From Sisyra terminalis (lineage: Eukaryota > Arthropoda > Insecta > Neuroptera > Sisyridae): DNA of 64,000 nt. Positions 1 to 10,960 of the stretch are shown here, one piece after another; the stretch's first letter is position 1, and every line of letters starts with the position of its first letter. The DNA lies in the NCBI GenBank assembly GCA_958496175.1, contig OY292275.1, forward strand, positions 51,165,701 through 51,229,700, in the 5' to 3' direction. The notes beneath the pieces are model-generated. The model did not search any database. It worked only from the letters and a program-made list of their open reading frames with translations, and was not told where the DNA came from. The translations under genes were made by a program, and so were the position numbers.

Positions 1-970
1 AGACGTTTATGGGAATGTTTCAATTCGGGGTGGGAATAAATCTTCGGCTCTTTCGAAATTGGAAAAGTTTAATTTTCGAAAATGAATTGAAATGGAGTGG
101 AGGCAACTGGTTGGCACATGGTTGAGGTGGGTTTGTAAATTCAATTACATTTTTGAGTACGTACTTAGCGAATTATATTTAAATAGAGTGCAAATTGTTA
201 GCAAACTTTCGAAACGATTGCATTGGAAAAAATTAACATGAAAAAGGTGGAGAATTAGACTTTTAGTTTAGCTCTTGAAATATTGAATATTATTTGGAAA
301 TGAAAGTTATGAATTTGATGATAAGTAGGAGGAGACTTGAAAGTTAGGTAAAACTACTTTGATGCAAAGTAATTTATAATTTCTGGATATTTTAAAATAT
401 GTACATAAGTAGATCTTTCATGTATTATGAATTTTGGTTTTTAATGTAAGTGCATGATTTAGGAATCATCCTTAAAGTTTTACATAAATTTTAAATTAAT
501 GGTTTAATCTCTCTTCTATCGCTCCACCTCTATGGGTTTGGTGATATCATTTTCCTTAGTTCCCTATCCTGTCCTAGATGTACTTGTACTTAGTTAATAA
601 GTGTCCAATCATCTTTATTTTTCTGGTGTGCCTTCATTGTGATGATATACTCGAGGAAAAATAATCTGATGATTTTTTGGCCTGTCCGATTCTATGTCGT
701 TGACATTGATGTAATAGTCGTACATCTCCCTTTAGGGCCAATTTCTAACCTCATTGACAGTTTGGAGGCTTATTCCGACTTCTGCTTGATCCTCATTAGC
801 GATAACCGTCAGTTAGCGTTGTCCGTCTTTTATCACATACAGGTGTTAACTTCCAGTACTTCCAACAAGGTTAAGAACCACTGTCTTAAAAGACGATAGT
901 ATAGTTAGTTTATACTTCCAAAAAAGACGTGTTAATAAGAATTTTTATTTATCCTTTGTGATAAAGAGTA
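1..970. other. Unassigned AT-rich non-coding DNA, probably upstream pgant2 intron
   Basis: No convincing exon. The 86-codon frame at 639-899 resembles nothing recognised. If the first pgant2 exons lie left of the window, this is intron. Confidence 0.4.
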
Positions 971-2353
971 TAGGCCGGTTTGTATGTGGTAAAAGTGCCT
1001 CCGTGACTTTTTCGATTCAAAGTCAGGGGATCGTTTTGATACTAAATAAAAAAAATTTAGCCAAATTTTTAGCTTTTAAACGCAAGTGGTTTTCTAGTAT
1101 TTCGAGTTTTTCTATTATTTTCAGATGAAATGTCGATTTTTAAGGACCGAAACAAAATTAAAATTAATTTTTTGAGTACGTTTTTGAAAAGTGTGCACCA
1201 CCCAATTTTCTCAAAAAACGTCTTTAGTACTCCTCTATACTCAGTAATTTTTTTAAATTTTTTGATTTGGTGGAACATTATGAAAAAAAAATAAATAAAA
1301 GTTGATTTTTTCCTAATCTCATGCTTAAGTAAACTTATACTTATTTTTAGTAAAGTAATATGAAGATAATTATTTTTCAACTCAAAATATATATACATTT
1401 CAATAAACAATTTAGAAAATGAAGAAATTGTCATTAAAAATTATTTTTTATGTAATAATTTTTTGAAATACATAATAATATATTTTTGTTAGCTCTAATA
1501 ATTGTAAATCGTTAATTATTCGTCTAAGGCGACTGTTGAAATGAGCCCCTCCTTATATTGCTATTTTGAAATTAATTGAAGAGCATAAATATATTAATTA
1601 GAGGTATACTAATGCAGTTTAAACCCACAAAACATAAATAAATAGTTTTAGAATAATGATAATCAACCAAACACTACAGAATACAAGAATATAAGTTCCA
1701 CATTTCTCTTTTTACAATTTTTTACAATCAGTAGAGCTAATAAAAATATATTATTATGTATTTCAAAGAATTATTGCATATAAAATAATTTTTAATGACA
1801 GTTTATTCATTTTCTAAATTGCTTATTGAAATGTATATATATTTTGAGTTGAAAAATAATTATCTTCATATTACTTTACTAAAAATAAATATAAGTGTAC
1901 TTAAGCATGAAATTAGGAAAAAATCAATTTTTATTTTTTTTCATAATGTTCCATCAAATTAAAAAATTTGAAAAAATTACTGAGTATAGAGGAGTACTAA
2001 AGACGTTTTTTAAGAAAATTTGGCGGTGGACACTTCAAAAACGCAGTCAAAAAATTAATTTTAATTTTGTTTCGGTCCTTAAAAATCGACATTCCATCTG
2101 AAAATAATAGAAAAAATATTTTTTTTACCTTTTACTCCTAAGAATGAGAAAAAAAATCGTAGGTTTTTAATTTTAAATTTTACTACTAAAAAATAAAATA
2201 AAATCGAAAAATGTTTTTTTTTCGAAATACTTGAAAACCGCTTGCAATAAAACGCTGAAAATTTGACTAATTTTTTTTATTTAGTATCAAAACGATCCCC
2301 TGACTTTGAATCGAAAAAGCCGCGGGGGCACTTTTACCATACAAACCGGCCTA
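971..2353. mobile_element. Foldback (long terminal inverted repeat) element with TA target duplication
   Basis: The element starts TAGGCCGGTTTGTATG and ends with its reverse complement CATACAAACCGGCCTA. Each end abuts TA (969-970, 2354-2355). The two arms (about 971-1500 and 1732-2353) are inverted copies over their whole length, leaving a loop of about 230 bp. The right arm has about 110 extra bases (near 2109-2230) missing on the left. The two short reading frames in the arms (1069-1434 - and 1895-2101 +) are the same sequence read from the two arms and are not considered genes. TA duplication suggests mobilisation by a Tc1/mariner-type transposase. Confidence 0.85.
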
Positions 2354-2355
2354 TA

Positions 2356-4640
2356 GGCACCTACCCTTTACAAAAAAAGCAGTAGAGAAATTTGAAATTT
2401 GCATCCAGCTTTAAGGAGTTAATGTAGATTTGAATGTAAATTTGATTGTGTGTTTGCATAAAACTCACCTATACTGGAAAAGTTTTTGGTGTAGAATTTT
2501 GCGTAATGCTAAATGGATTCGTCGCCGAAAACCCGTTGATGAAACGGAGCTTATTTTTGATCGTTCACTGAATTAATATGCCATGATTATTATGCCAATA
2601 GTAGCAAATTTGCATAGTGTGTTCAGTTGTTGGAATGCCTCGTTCTAGCAGCCGGTGCTCTTGTTATATTTTCGAACAAGACGGCGAAAATTCATCAATA
2701 ATGTATTTAGTGGCGAATGTGACGACAACGACGACGAACAATCCGAGCTGAAAGAATTCAAATGATCATTTCAGATCTGCTAGCACTTAATTATTTATCA
2801 AATTCATCCCGTTTTTCGGAAAACATGGCGAATCGGGGGATGGATGGTGGATGTGATCCCGGCCGCGGCTGTTGCGCTTTCTGTTGTTAACACGCGAATA
2901 GACGACGGAAATTTTCGCAAGTTTATTAAAATTTCGAACGAGTGTATTTTCGTCTGTCAGTGTTTACCAACATGAAAAATATAATAATATATGATTTCGA
3001 ATTTTCCGAAACGTACGTTTTTCTACAAACATGTTTATTCTCATATGATACACCTGTGACGTAGACAGCTGCCATTGCCAACAACAGGAATGTTTATATG
3101 AAAAATTATCCAGCCATTACATTTTTAAAATGCACTTATATTATTCAATAGATCACACCACTGGCGAATCGATTCCAATGCACATTTCGCCACCACCATA
3201 AATTGAACAAGTGCATTCACGTGCCATTTTGGCATTTTCAAAAAACATCCACACACATATAAGCTCAACAAAAAAAAAAAAAGAAAAATACGGGAAAATC
3301 GGGTGAAATAATCGCAAATTTTTCGCTCCTATCTCCCACATCTGTTCCGGAGAGATATAAAATTGGTAATAGTAAGCCTTTTTGAAATTGTAAAGTGTAA
3401 AGAATCTATTTGTACAATTTATGTGTGCATGATTTAGAGCTTAAACATTTTATATATTTCAAGTGCTACAAATGCATTTATATTTCGGAAAACTGCAGTT
3501 TACGTCGGGTTTCTTCAATTGCAAAGAAAACATGTTTTGTAATCAATCATGGAAACGTTAATGGTAATTCAAAGTGTAAACTTTTCAATGCTGAAACATT
3601 AAATAAATGGAGTCCCTTTTCTTTTCAAAAATTGTGTAATTTTTCAATTATTTCGAGGTGTCAATAGCATAAAATTTATTTTAATATTCATTCTATAGAG
3701 AAAATAACAAAAATATGAATAAAAAAAGCATTTGATTTTTTTATCGTTAGAGCTTTAGGCTATTGTAAGCCACTAGCACACTGAATTATCGAGCTTTCTT
3801 ATTAACCTCATCTACTTCTAAAAATAATCTTGAAATTTGCAACCCTCATTTAATCCAAAATTTTTTTTTTTAGTTTTTCAAGATTTATATTAAAAAAAAT
3901 AACATTTGTATCATTACAAGTTGCATAAAAATACAGTTTATGGGATAAGGGTTCCTACCTAAAAAAGGTAAAGTCAAAGAAGAACCTACAGGAAGTAGAA
4001 GTTTCATTCTTCTTCTGGTTTTTCTAATGAAATTTTGGTTTTCCATAACATTATTAACAAAAAAACTTTTCGACTTGAGATTTTGACCAATGTCGCTCAA
4101 TTTTTTTTAAATCGGTATTTAGATTTAATAAGAACCCGTAATCAAAAAATATCAAAAGTTTGCAAACCTACTATTTTTGGAGCTGTTAACTGGACCACTC
4201 AACCTCCAGTAGGCTTTTCCAAAAAATTGTGAAATATTATCAGATAATTCTATGATATTTAATGTAAATTTAATTACACATATAACTTTGCGTACATATT
4301 TGTAATGTAATTTGCTTATTAACAAAGACGTCTTTTTTGTAATCTAAATTCTAACTGAATAATGGAAAAATTATTAAACTTCCTGACTTTTTCCTTGGTT
4401 TAATGACATTTTCGGACTCCCAGGGAGTATACTGATATGAACTCATGAAATATTGACTTAACAAATGTTGAATTTTGAAATTATATTAATAGTAACTAAA
4501 TAAATTATTAATCAATATTAAAAATTCTTTCTCAAAAATCTTTACAATATTATTACATGAAAATTGACAGATTCATAACTCATCATTGCATTGTTTTACT
4601 ATGTCCATTATATTATTACACTTAATTGTAATAAAATTCT
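2356..4640. other. Non-coding stretch with one GC-richer unique block
   Basis: No exon or named repeat seen. About 2640-2960 is richer in G+C, without visible repeats (GACGACAACGACGACG and a GGCCGCGG block at 2861-2868). It stands out from the AT-rich background and could be an enhancer or an unrecognised first-exon area of pgant2. Confidence 0.3.
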
Positions 4641-4649
4641 CTGTTAATT

Positions 4650-5010
4650 ATTCCATTTACTTTTAATTAAAGTTAAATATTTTTTCCAATTACGAAAACT
4701 TTCTTTTAAGTATTTGCTATCTATTTTTTAAAGTTTTTTATATCTAATCCTTTAATTATAAATCATATTGGGTATATCGATAGGCACCGTATTAACGCCC
4801 GTGCACAAAACGCATATACATATTATGCGAATCCGTATTAGTATATGCATTGGCGTTGAAAGTGGGAGTGGTTTTGCTAAATTTTCAAATTTCAACAATC
4901 AAAACAAATGAACATCAATAAATCTTGGAATCTTATTGGCTAATAACCTCTTGCATTGGAGTGTGGGTTCTGTGATCATATCAGTGCATTGCTCAAAGCA
5001 TATAACATTA
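4650..5010 (+). repeat. Dispersed repeat, copy 1 (partner at 25440-25775)
   Basis: Shares with 25440-25775 an ordered series of blocks: CTTTAATTATAA, ATATCGATAG, GTGCACAAAACG, GTGGTTTTG, TTTCAACAATCAAAACAAATGAA, TATTGGCTAATA and GTGCATTGCT. Same orientation, roughly three-quarters identity by eye. No reading frame. It contains an inverted CCAAT-like ATTGGCTAAT box, so it may be a promoter-bearing fragment of a larger element. Confidence 0.7.
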
Positions 5011-6079
5011 ACAATCGTATACTTCTAAAATTATGGATAGTTATGGCAAAATACATTCCTTATTAAAATATTTTTAATAAAATCTAAGGAAACCATTATA
5101 AAATGATTATTTGTATACCAAAAATTAATTTTTTTTTTTTTGTATGTGTACTTGTCGTGCGCATTTGATAACATGAAATCTACAATATCCTTGAGCAGAA
5201 ATCGTAAAATCAAATCTTAGATAGTTAATTTATCAATTCAAAATATAATATTGATTTCTAGTTTTGACATTTGAGCAAATATGCTTTTTAAATTTAAGCT
5301 CCTAAACCTTAGCCAATGTAAAAATGAAAAAAAAACTCTTATACATTTTAATTTTAGATAGTTATAGCTGGAACTAAAAAGCTTCAACAAATATTTTCAT
5401 TTCCTTTAATATGCTGAAACTATAAATTATCTAAATAGTCTTCATTATTATAAAAAGTTGAAGATTGATTTACTCTTACCTTTCCTTTATATAAAAGAAA
5501 AACGTATTTATAATAGTTTTTTTACCTTCAAAATATATACATTTTATTTTTAGTTAAGATTTTTTTTTATATTAAACCCATATCAATCTTTTTAGTAACA
5601 AAAATGTAGTAAACTTGTGAATTTTTATTCGAACAACCTTTATTGTTATACTACAAGTATGTACTTATATAATCCTTAAAGAGACTAATATAGAAATACC
5701 GAAAGTTAAACGAAACATGATTTTATTTGAGGAATAAAAGACATTGTTAATTATTTTCACAAATTAATTTCGCTTAATATCATTGTATCTCACTTGCTTA
5801 TTTCTCTTAATTCCATTCAGTAATTGGAAAGATTTTAAAATTTTATTTTCCTCGTAAATTCCTCTAAACAATCGTAGACACATATTAAGTCCTTAACTGA
5901 ATGTTATAAAATTTCTTTGATGTTTAAATCCAGATTTTCTGTCAGTGGTTCTTAACCGTTTTAATAGTTAGTATCTCTTTAAGTTTGAGAATAAACTCTG
6001 GTGCATTAAAACATAGATATTTATTACCTCTTCCTTTCACATGTGTATAATAGGTCTTGAACCTGTAGTTTCCAAACCA

Positions 6080-6290
6080 TTGGTCCTCTAAAGATTCTTA
6101 AGTCAATGATTCAACCCATTTCTTCTGAGGTCTTCCTAGAGGTCATCGTGTCTTTGATCTACCGTTTTGCGTGATTTTTGTCAATCTTTTTCGGGTCAAT
6201 TTGGCTATGTGGCCATTCCAGGTTCTTCTGCGTTTATGTCCCTATTTGATTATATCTTCCACATACCATTTTTGCCTTATATTTTTGTTC
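6080..6290 (-). pseudogene. C-terminal fragment of a non-LTR reverse transcriptase
   Basis: On the - strand one frame reads GHKRRRTWNGHIAKL, then RLTKITQNGRSKTR, a stop, and PLGRPQKKWVE. The W-N-GHI-(R/K)...G-R...GRP-KKW pattern is the tail found after the RT domain in many insect endonuclease-reverse transcriptase retrotransposons. One internal stop and no RT core nearby: a dead 3' fragment. Confidence 0.6.
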
Positions 6291-6469
6291 ATTCTTCTTT
6301 TAGTTATAGACGAATACTTTAAGTTATTTTTTGTTAACTTAGATTAAAAGTTTACAAGTTTTACAACTATTTCAAAAAATTCTCTAATTTACTCAACTCC
6401 GGAATAAAACTCCTAGTTAGATAGTAATTACGATATTTAGAATAAGTTAAGATGCGTTTTTTAGAGTTT

Positions 6470-6740
6470 CACATTATCGAATATGAACTAGTCTCTCATT
6501 CGGCATTAAAGAGTCAATGATAAATATTGAAAATGTTTTTTGGTAACAACTTTGTGTTACTTTCTTATTCAATGAGCTTACAGTACTTAATGTGTATTCC
6601 TTTAAACATTTTTCTAGCCATTTCAATATAAATTTTTGAATAGTAACATTTTCTAATAGTTTAGAACAAGTCACTAATTATAAAAGCTTTAAGAAATAAC
6701 TCATAAGCCGATAAATGGTTATTCAATGTCTACAGGTAAT
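6470..6740. repeat. Degenerate partial mariner-family copy
   Basis: Resembles 7310-7590 in the same order (CATTCGGCATTAA/CATTTGGCATTAA; ATTGAAAATGTTTTTTGGTAAC/ATTGAAAATATTTTTAGTAAGG; AGCCGATAAATGG/AGCAGATAAATGG). It abuts the complete deleted mariner copy beginning at 6742, so the locus holds a partial plus a full copy head to tail. Confidence 0.55.
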
Positions 6741-6741
6741 A

Positions 6742-7590
6742 TTAGGTGTACCGGAAAATAATTTCGTATTTTTAATGTACAATTAAAAGACAAAATTGAG
6801 TAAAACTTTTGGTTTTAAATCAATGATATAATCAGCCTCAAGAGTATCAACGTTTTGACGTCTAATATACTAATTTTTAATGCCAAATTGATAAAAATCG
6901 ATTGATTACTAAGGAAAATACCAAAAAATTACATTTTGAACATCATTTAAGTTTTCAAATTTTTACCACTTAGTAAATTTTGTAACGATTGAAATAAATA
7001 GAAATTCGATGGAATAACTTTGAACGATTATAGTGGGTACAGCAATATCACCCCCCCTCCTTAATTTATAAGTTTTTTCCTGGGCTTTCCTTCTGCAGAG
7101 GAGTCTTGCATTACCGTGTTGCAGCATAGAATTTCCTCTGTTAACAGTTCTTGAGTACTTTTGGGTATATGGTTGATCGACCAAAATTGATTAGGAATAT
7201 TTGACAGCTCTTCAACTTTCAGCCATAAATTTGGCACCATATCTTCCCTTAAGTTCTTATTGGTTAAATTTTTTGTCATTCTACGTTGGTGCTAGTTGGG
7301 GAAATGAAAATTATCAAATTTTTACTTAAAAGAACTCATTTGGCATTAATAAGCATCTAATGCATTTAGACTAACATTGAAAATATTTTTAGTAAGGAAT
7401 TTGTATTCCTTCGGGTTTTTGGTCTTACCAATTTATTATAGATTACGGTATAAAAAATCTTTCGTTGTTTTATATGATACTAAGTCACTCTTATCATAAA
7501 ATGTCTTTAGTACCACTTTGAAATAATTTATAAGCAGATAAATGGCAATCGAATAGATTTAAAAATTAAATTTCTTTCTGGTTCACCTAA
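6742..7590 (-). mobile_element. Internally deleted mariner-like transposon, copy 1
   Basis: Ends TTAGGTGTACCGGAAAATAAT and (other side) CTGGTTCACCTAA form inverted repeats flanked by TA (6740-6741, 7591-7592). On the - strand, around 7100-7160, a frame reads TVNRGNSMLQHGNARLL, matching the mariner transposase motif V-N-R-K-x-x-L-L-Q-H-D-N-A-R-P-H with the catalytic Asp changed to Gly. At about 850 bp it is shorter than a full mariner (about 1.3 kb) and cannot make transposase. A related copy is at 55447-56320. Confidence 0.85.
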
Positions 7591-7592
7591 TA

Positions 7593-8479
7593 TTTGAATT
7601 ATCTGGTAATTCTTTTTTTGAAATAGAAAAAAAATAGAGGGTATATTTGAACATTGTGCCTTAGTACTACGTTTATCAAGGATAAAGTCTAAGAAAAACA
7701 ATCAAAAAATATTAGGTGCTTTTTATGTTTGGATATTATATCGATTCACAATATCATAAATGTTAGAAACAGTAACTATTACCTATATTTATGATTAAAT
7801 TTGATATCTTTTTATTCAAGATCATTTTCGTATAAAGTTCTTATAGTTTTCTTTTTCCATAAATGTATAAATTTTTTACATTTTCAATTGAACAAATCAT
7901 AAATGAAAATAGTTTCATTTTATCTTCGTGCCATTTATCGTTTGAAAAAGTTCAAGTTGCGTCTTCTGCAATCTTAAAAGCTCTAATAAAGCTCAGTCAT
8001 TATGTATAAAAACACCAAGATTCAATTATCCTCGTAGCTAAACCTAATTAAAGTTATTGACAATGAGCGACGGAATAGTTTTCAATTGTGTTCAAGTAAA
8101 TTTGCTTCACTTCACGTCGAAAGGAAAAAAAGGGATAAAAAAGCAACGATTCTGTTGCGATTTCTTTCAAGTTTCCAGAGTATTCGTTTCAATTATATGA
8201 AACGAGTCTTGATGTGACAAGATAAATATTTGTAAATGATACCACTATTAGTATCGCACTCAATTTCCTTGTTGGTGCTGGAAAGCGAAACATCACACAT
8301 TTAATCTAACTAATTTCGCCTGAAGGTTGCCGTGATATGTGTTTCTGGTAGGAAATTGTTGTACAGATAAAATAAATCAGCTCTCTCATTAACGAAACAT
8401 TTTCGAAATTTACCCCGAAATCCGGGTGGATTTACATGAAATTTATTATCAAAATTTTGTTATTATTTTTTTCTTCCAG
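7593..8479. other. Unassigned non-coding DNA upstream of the stem exon
   Basis: AT-rich, no repeat or exon recognised. It ends with the TTATTTTTTTCTTCCAG splice acceptor of the pgant2 stem exon. Confidence 0.5.
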
Positions 8480-8793
8480 ATTGAAAATCGTGCACTACGG
8501 TTGAAAGAGGGTGTGACGGCGGCAGTGGCGTTGCAATATAACAGCGGATTTGAAGAATCGGGAGCACCTTTGGCGCTCAATAGTGTTGTTATGCCACAAA
8601 ATCCGCAAACGTCGCATCAAGTGTTTGATGTCGTTGATGGACGTTTATCCTGGAATTACTTTGACGAGACGGGATACATTTCGCGGGGTGGGTTGCTGCC
8701 GGGCGAAGATCCCTACGTACGAAATCGTTTCAATCAACAGGCCAGCGATAATCTACCCAGTAATCGGGATATTCCTGATACGAGAAATGCAAT
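8480..8793 (+). CDS. pgant2: Polypeptide GalNAc-transferase (GALNT2/pgant2-like), internal stem exon
   Basis: Internal exon of a Golgi enzyme that starts mucin-type O-glycosylation by moving GalNAc from UDP-GalNAc to Ser/Thr. It opens in phase 0 after a TTCTTCCAG acceptor and ends two bases into a codon at a GTAAGT donor (8794), giving 104 codons plus AT. The peptide starts [11 protein letters not shown] and is a stem region followed by the motif [12 protein letters not shown], then DIPDTRNAM. In this family the DPY-RN-FNQ and IPDTR blocks lie just before the catalytic domain, and their wording is closest to GALNT2. The split Met codon (AT/G) joins exactly to the exon at 54832. The signal-anchor exons must lie upstream of the window or be unrecognised in its first 8 kb. 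Family membership is nearly certain; the GALNT2 subtype is probable. Confidence 0.93.
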
Positions 8794-9193
8794 GTAAGTC
8801 CCACATTAACTAAATCAAAATCGTAATGTTTATATACCCTATGAACAGAAGTGTTTCTGATAAAGAATATAATTTTTCACGGTTGAATTTAGAAAAAAAG
8901 ATATGCAATTTTCACCCTTTAAGAATAAAAACAAAACGGATTCATTCGAGAAAAAAAAGCACTGAATTAATTTAGAGTACATTCTTCGTTTAGATTTGAT
9001 TTAAATAAACGGAAGATCATATTTTATTCCATCGGGGTTTCTTCTCTACTGGTTTGATACTTGCTTGATTATTATTTTTAAGAGCCAAAACCTTTATGGG
9101 TTCCCGTGTTACCTAAGTAGTAACTAAAGTAATTTAAACACAATTAAACGAAAAAAAAGATAGTTTCATTTTATTGAAATATTATGAACTGTT

Positions 9194-9386
9194 ATTTATT
9201 TTTAGTAGGATAGTGGACTTAAAGGTTGTAAATCCATATACTAATTATTAATTTAGCGACGTTTCGGTCCTTTATTTGACCTTCATCAGGCAAATAACGG
9301 ACTGAAACGTCACTAAATTAATTAAGTCCACTATCCTACTAAAAATAAATAATATTTTGTAAATTATGGACACAACCAATTTATCG
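9194..9386 (-). mobile_element. Hairpin element with a hammerhead core (9.2 kb)
   Basis: Arms TTATTTTTAGTAGGATAGTGG (left) and its complement (to 9352) enclose a second inverted pair TTAATTTAGCGACGTTTCGG / CTGAAACGTCACTAAATTAA. A unique tail of about 34 bp follows the right arm. The element is bounded by ATTATGAACTGTT (9181-9193) and ATTATGAATTGTT (9387-9399), a 12/13 direct repeat read as a target duplication. No coding capacity. Same architecture as 61119-61379. Confidence 0.75.
9250..9298 (-). ncRNA. Hammerhead ribozyme core, intact consensus
   Basis: On the - strand: CTGATGA (9283-9289), stem II GGTC...GACC with an AATAAAG-type loop, GAAA (9262-9265), then CGTC, with cleavage expected after GTC (9258-9260). 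Flanks ATTTGC and GCTAAAT can form stem I with one bulge. All invariant core bases of a type I hammerhead are present. Stem III is minimal, so activity may need a dimer. Confidence 0.7.
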
Positions 9387-9800
9387 ATTATGAATTGTTT
9401 TGAATCATTTTAAAATATGAAAGTATTTTCCACCAAAGTTGAAATAGTTGAGGTGCTTCAATATCCGCCTTGATAGATCGTTTAATAAATAAAAAAATCA
9501 AACAGTAAAAAATTTACTTTCCTTAATTAAAACTTAAAAAAAAAGGATTTTAAATGATTAGAGTTTTAGGTACCAATTAATTTGAGCATTATTTAAGGAA
9601 AAAAAGCTGGATACTTTATCTTTGTTGAACTTACATTTGTTTCGTTTAATCTAAAAGAGATGTAACTTGGGTTTATTTCTGGACAATAAACTAAAAATTT
9701 TATCTTTTTAAAGAGGAATTGAAGCTGAAATAGATATGGGTATGCTACTGGGTAATTTCCAGCAATTTCTATGTATAGAAAATTCAGTGGTTTCTAACCG

Positions 9801-10640
9801 AGCTCTTAATATTACCTTTAAGATAGTCCGCTTTCCAACTTTAAGTTTGGAAATAACGTTGAAAAAATTTAATTTGTTCTTTAAAATTCCATAAAGCAGC
9901 GACAAATAAATCGAAAGTAATTAATCGCGTTATGTTCATTATAAATTTAACGCTCTACAAAAAAGAGCACTTATGATTTTGCGCTAAATCTGTTGGCTTA
10001 AGAGTTATTGGCTTATCTATTGGCTTAAGAATGCGACACTAATGGTCAATGAAAATATAATGTATTTTTTAACTGAGCGACGGAAAGATGGTAAAGTTGG
10101 TTACATAGCTAATATTGAATCTGATGACAGATAAAAGATACAAAAAATGAAAAATGAACTATTACAGCTACGTCGTGAAAAATCACAAAAATAATATTGT
10201 ATTTACTTCTTTTTGATTAAATACAAATTTTGGATAAGAAATTTGATATATTTCTTAAAAATAAATATTTACTTAATAGCTATAGTTGATTATATTAATA
10301 ATTATATAATAATTAAACTTTAAACTCCAATAACTCTTAAGCCAATAGATTTAGCGAAAAATCATAAGAGCTCTTTTTTGTAGAGTGTTAAATTTACAAT
10401 AAACATAACGTGATTAGTAACTTTCGATTAATTTGTCGCTAAGTTATGGAAATCTAAAGAACAAATTAATTTTTCCCACTTTATTTCTATAAGAAACTTA
10501 AGTTGGAAAGCGGACTATCTTAAAGTTGATATTAAAAGCTCAAATTTCCAGGGATTTTTTTTATCAATTTGGAAGCATTTGAGCCCCTGGGAGCAAATAA
10601 ATTCAAAAACACCCCTATTAAGGAACACTTAAATAGGTAC
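9801..10640. mobile_element. Foldback family 2, copy 1
   Basis: Left arm (GAGCTCTTAATATTACC... to AAGAGTTATT near 10009) and right arm (AATAACTCTTAAGCC near 10327 to AGGAACACTTAAATAGG) are inverted copies around a loop of about 320 bp. The outer end of the left arm is missing. The loop is shared with 38246-40445, which gives the family its full ends GGGTGGTCCTTAATAGG. Non-coding. Confidence 0.8.
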
Positions 10641-10699
10641 ACTTATCCAATTCTTCTGACTTCCAATATTATCAACAATTCAAATGAGAAATAAGTCTT

Positions 10700-10960
10700 A
10701 ATGTAGTAGACCAAATTTATCAATGTTATCTTTTATATATTTTAATTTGTAATGTTCCGTCGGTGTGATTCCGACTTCATCTGGCAACCCATATTCATTG
10801 AGAACGCATAGTCTCGTGATATAAATAATTTATATCACGAGACTATACGTTTTCATTGAATATTTTAAGTTTGCCTGATGAAGTCGGAATTATACCGACG
10901 AAATGTCGCAATTTGAAATAAGTATAACAAAGCACTGATAAATTGTAGTCTATTATATCC
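10700..10960. mobile_element. Hairpin element with hammerhead cores (10.8 kb)
   Basis: Arms AATGTAGTAGACC-AATTTATCA (from 10701) and TGATAAATTGTAGTCTATTA (to about 10960) are inverted copies. At the centre is a perfect 17-bp stem TAGTCTCGTGATATAAA with a 3-base loop (10809-10845). The right arm holds an intact hammerhead core; the left arm holds a decayed one (CAGATGA instead of CTGATGA, GGAA instead of GAAA, on the - strand at about 10748-10790). Confidence 0.75.
10870..10912 (+). ncRNA. Hammerhead ribozyme core, intact consensus
   Basis: CTGATGA (10875-10881), perfect 5-bp stem II GTCGG/CCGAC with a 7-base loop AATTATA, GAAA (10900-10903), then TGTC with cleavage expected after C10907. TTGC before and GCAA after can pair as stem I. 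Best stem II of the set. Confidence 0.75.

Noticed and set aside
1069..1434. 121-codon - strand frame (and the related 1895-2101 + frame) as genes
   Set aside because: They are the two arms of the same inverted repeat, rich in Lys/Ile/Phe from AT-rich DNA, with no domain.
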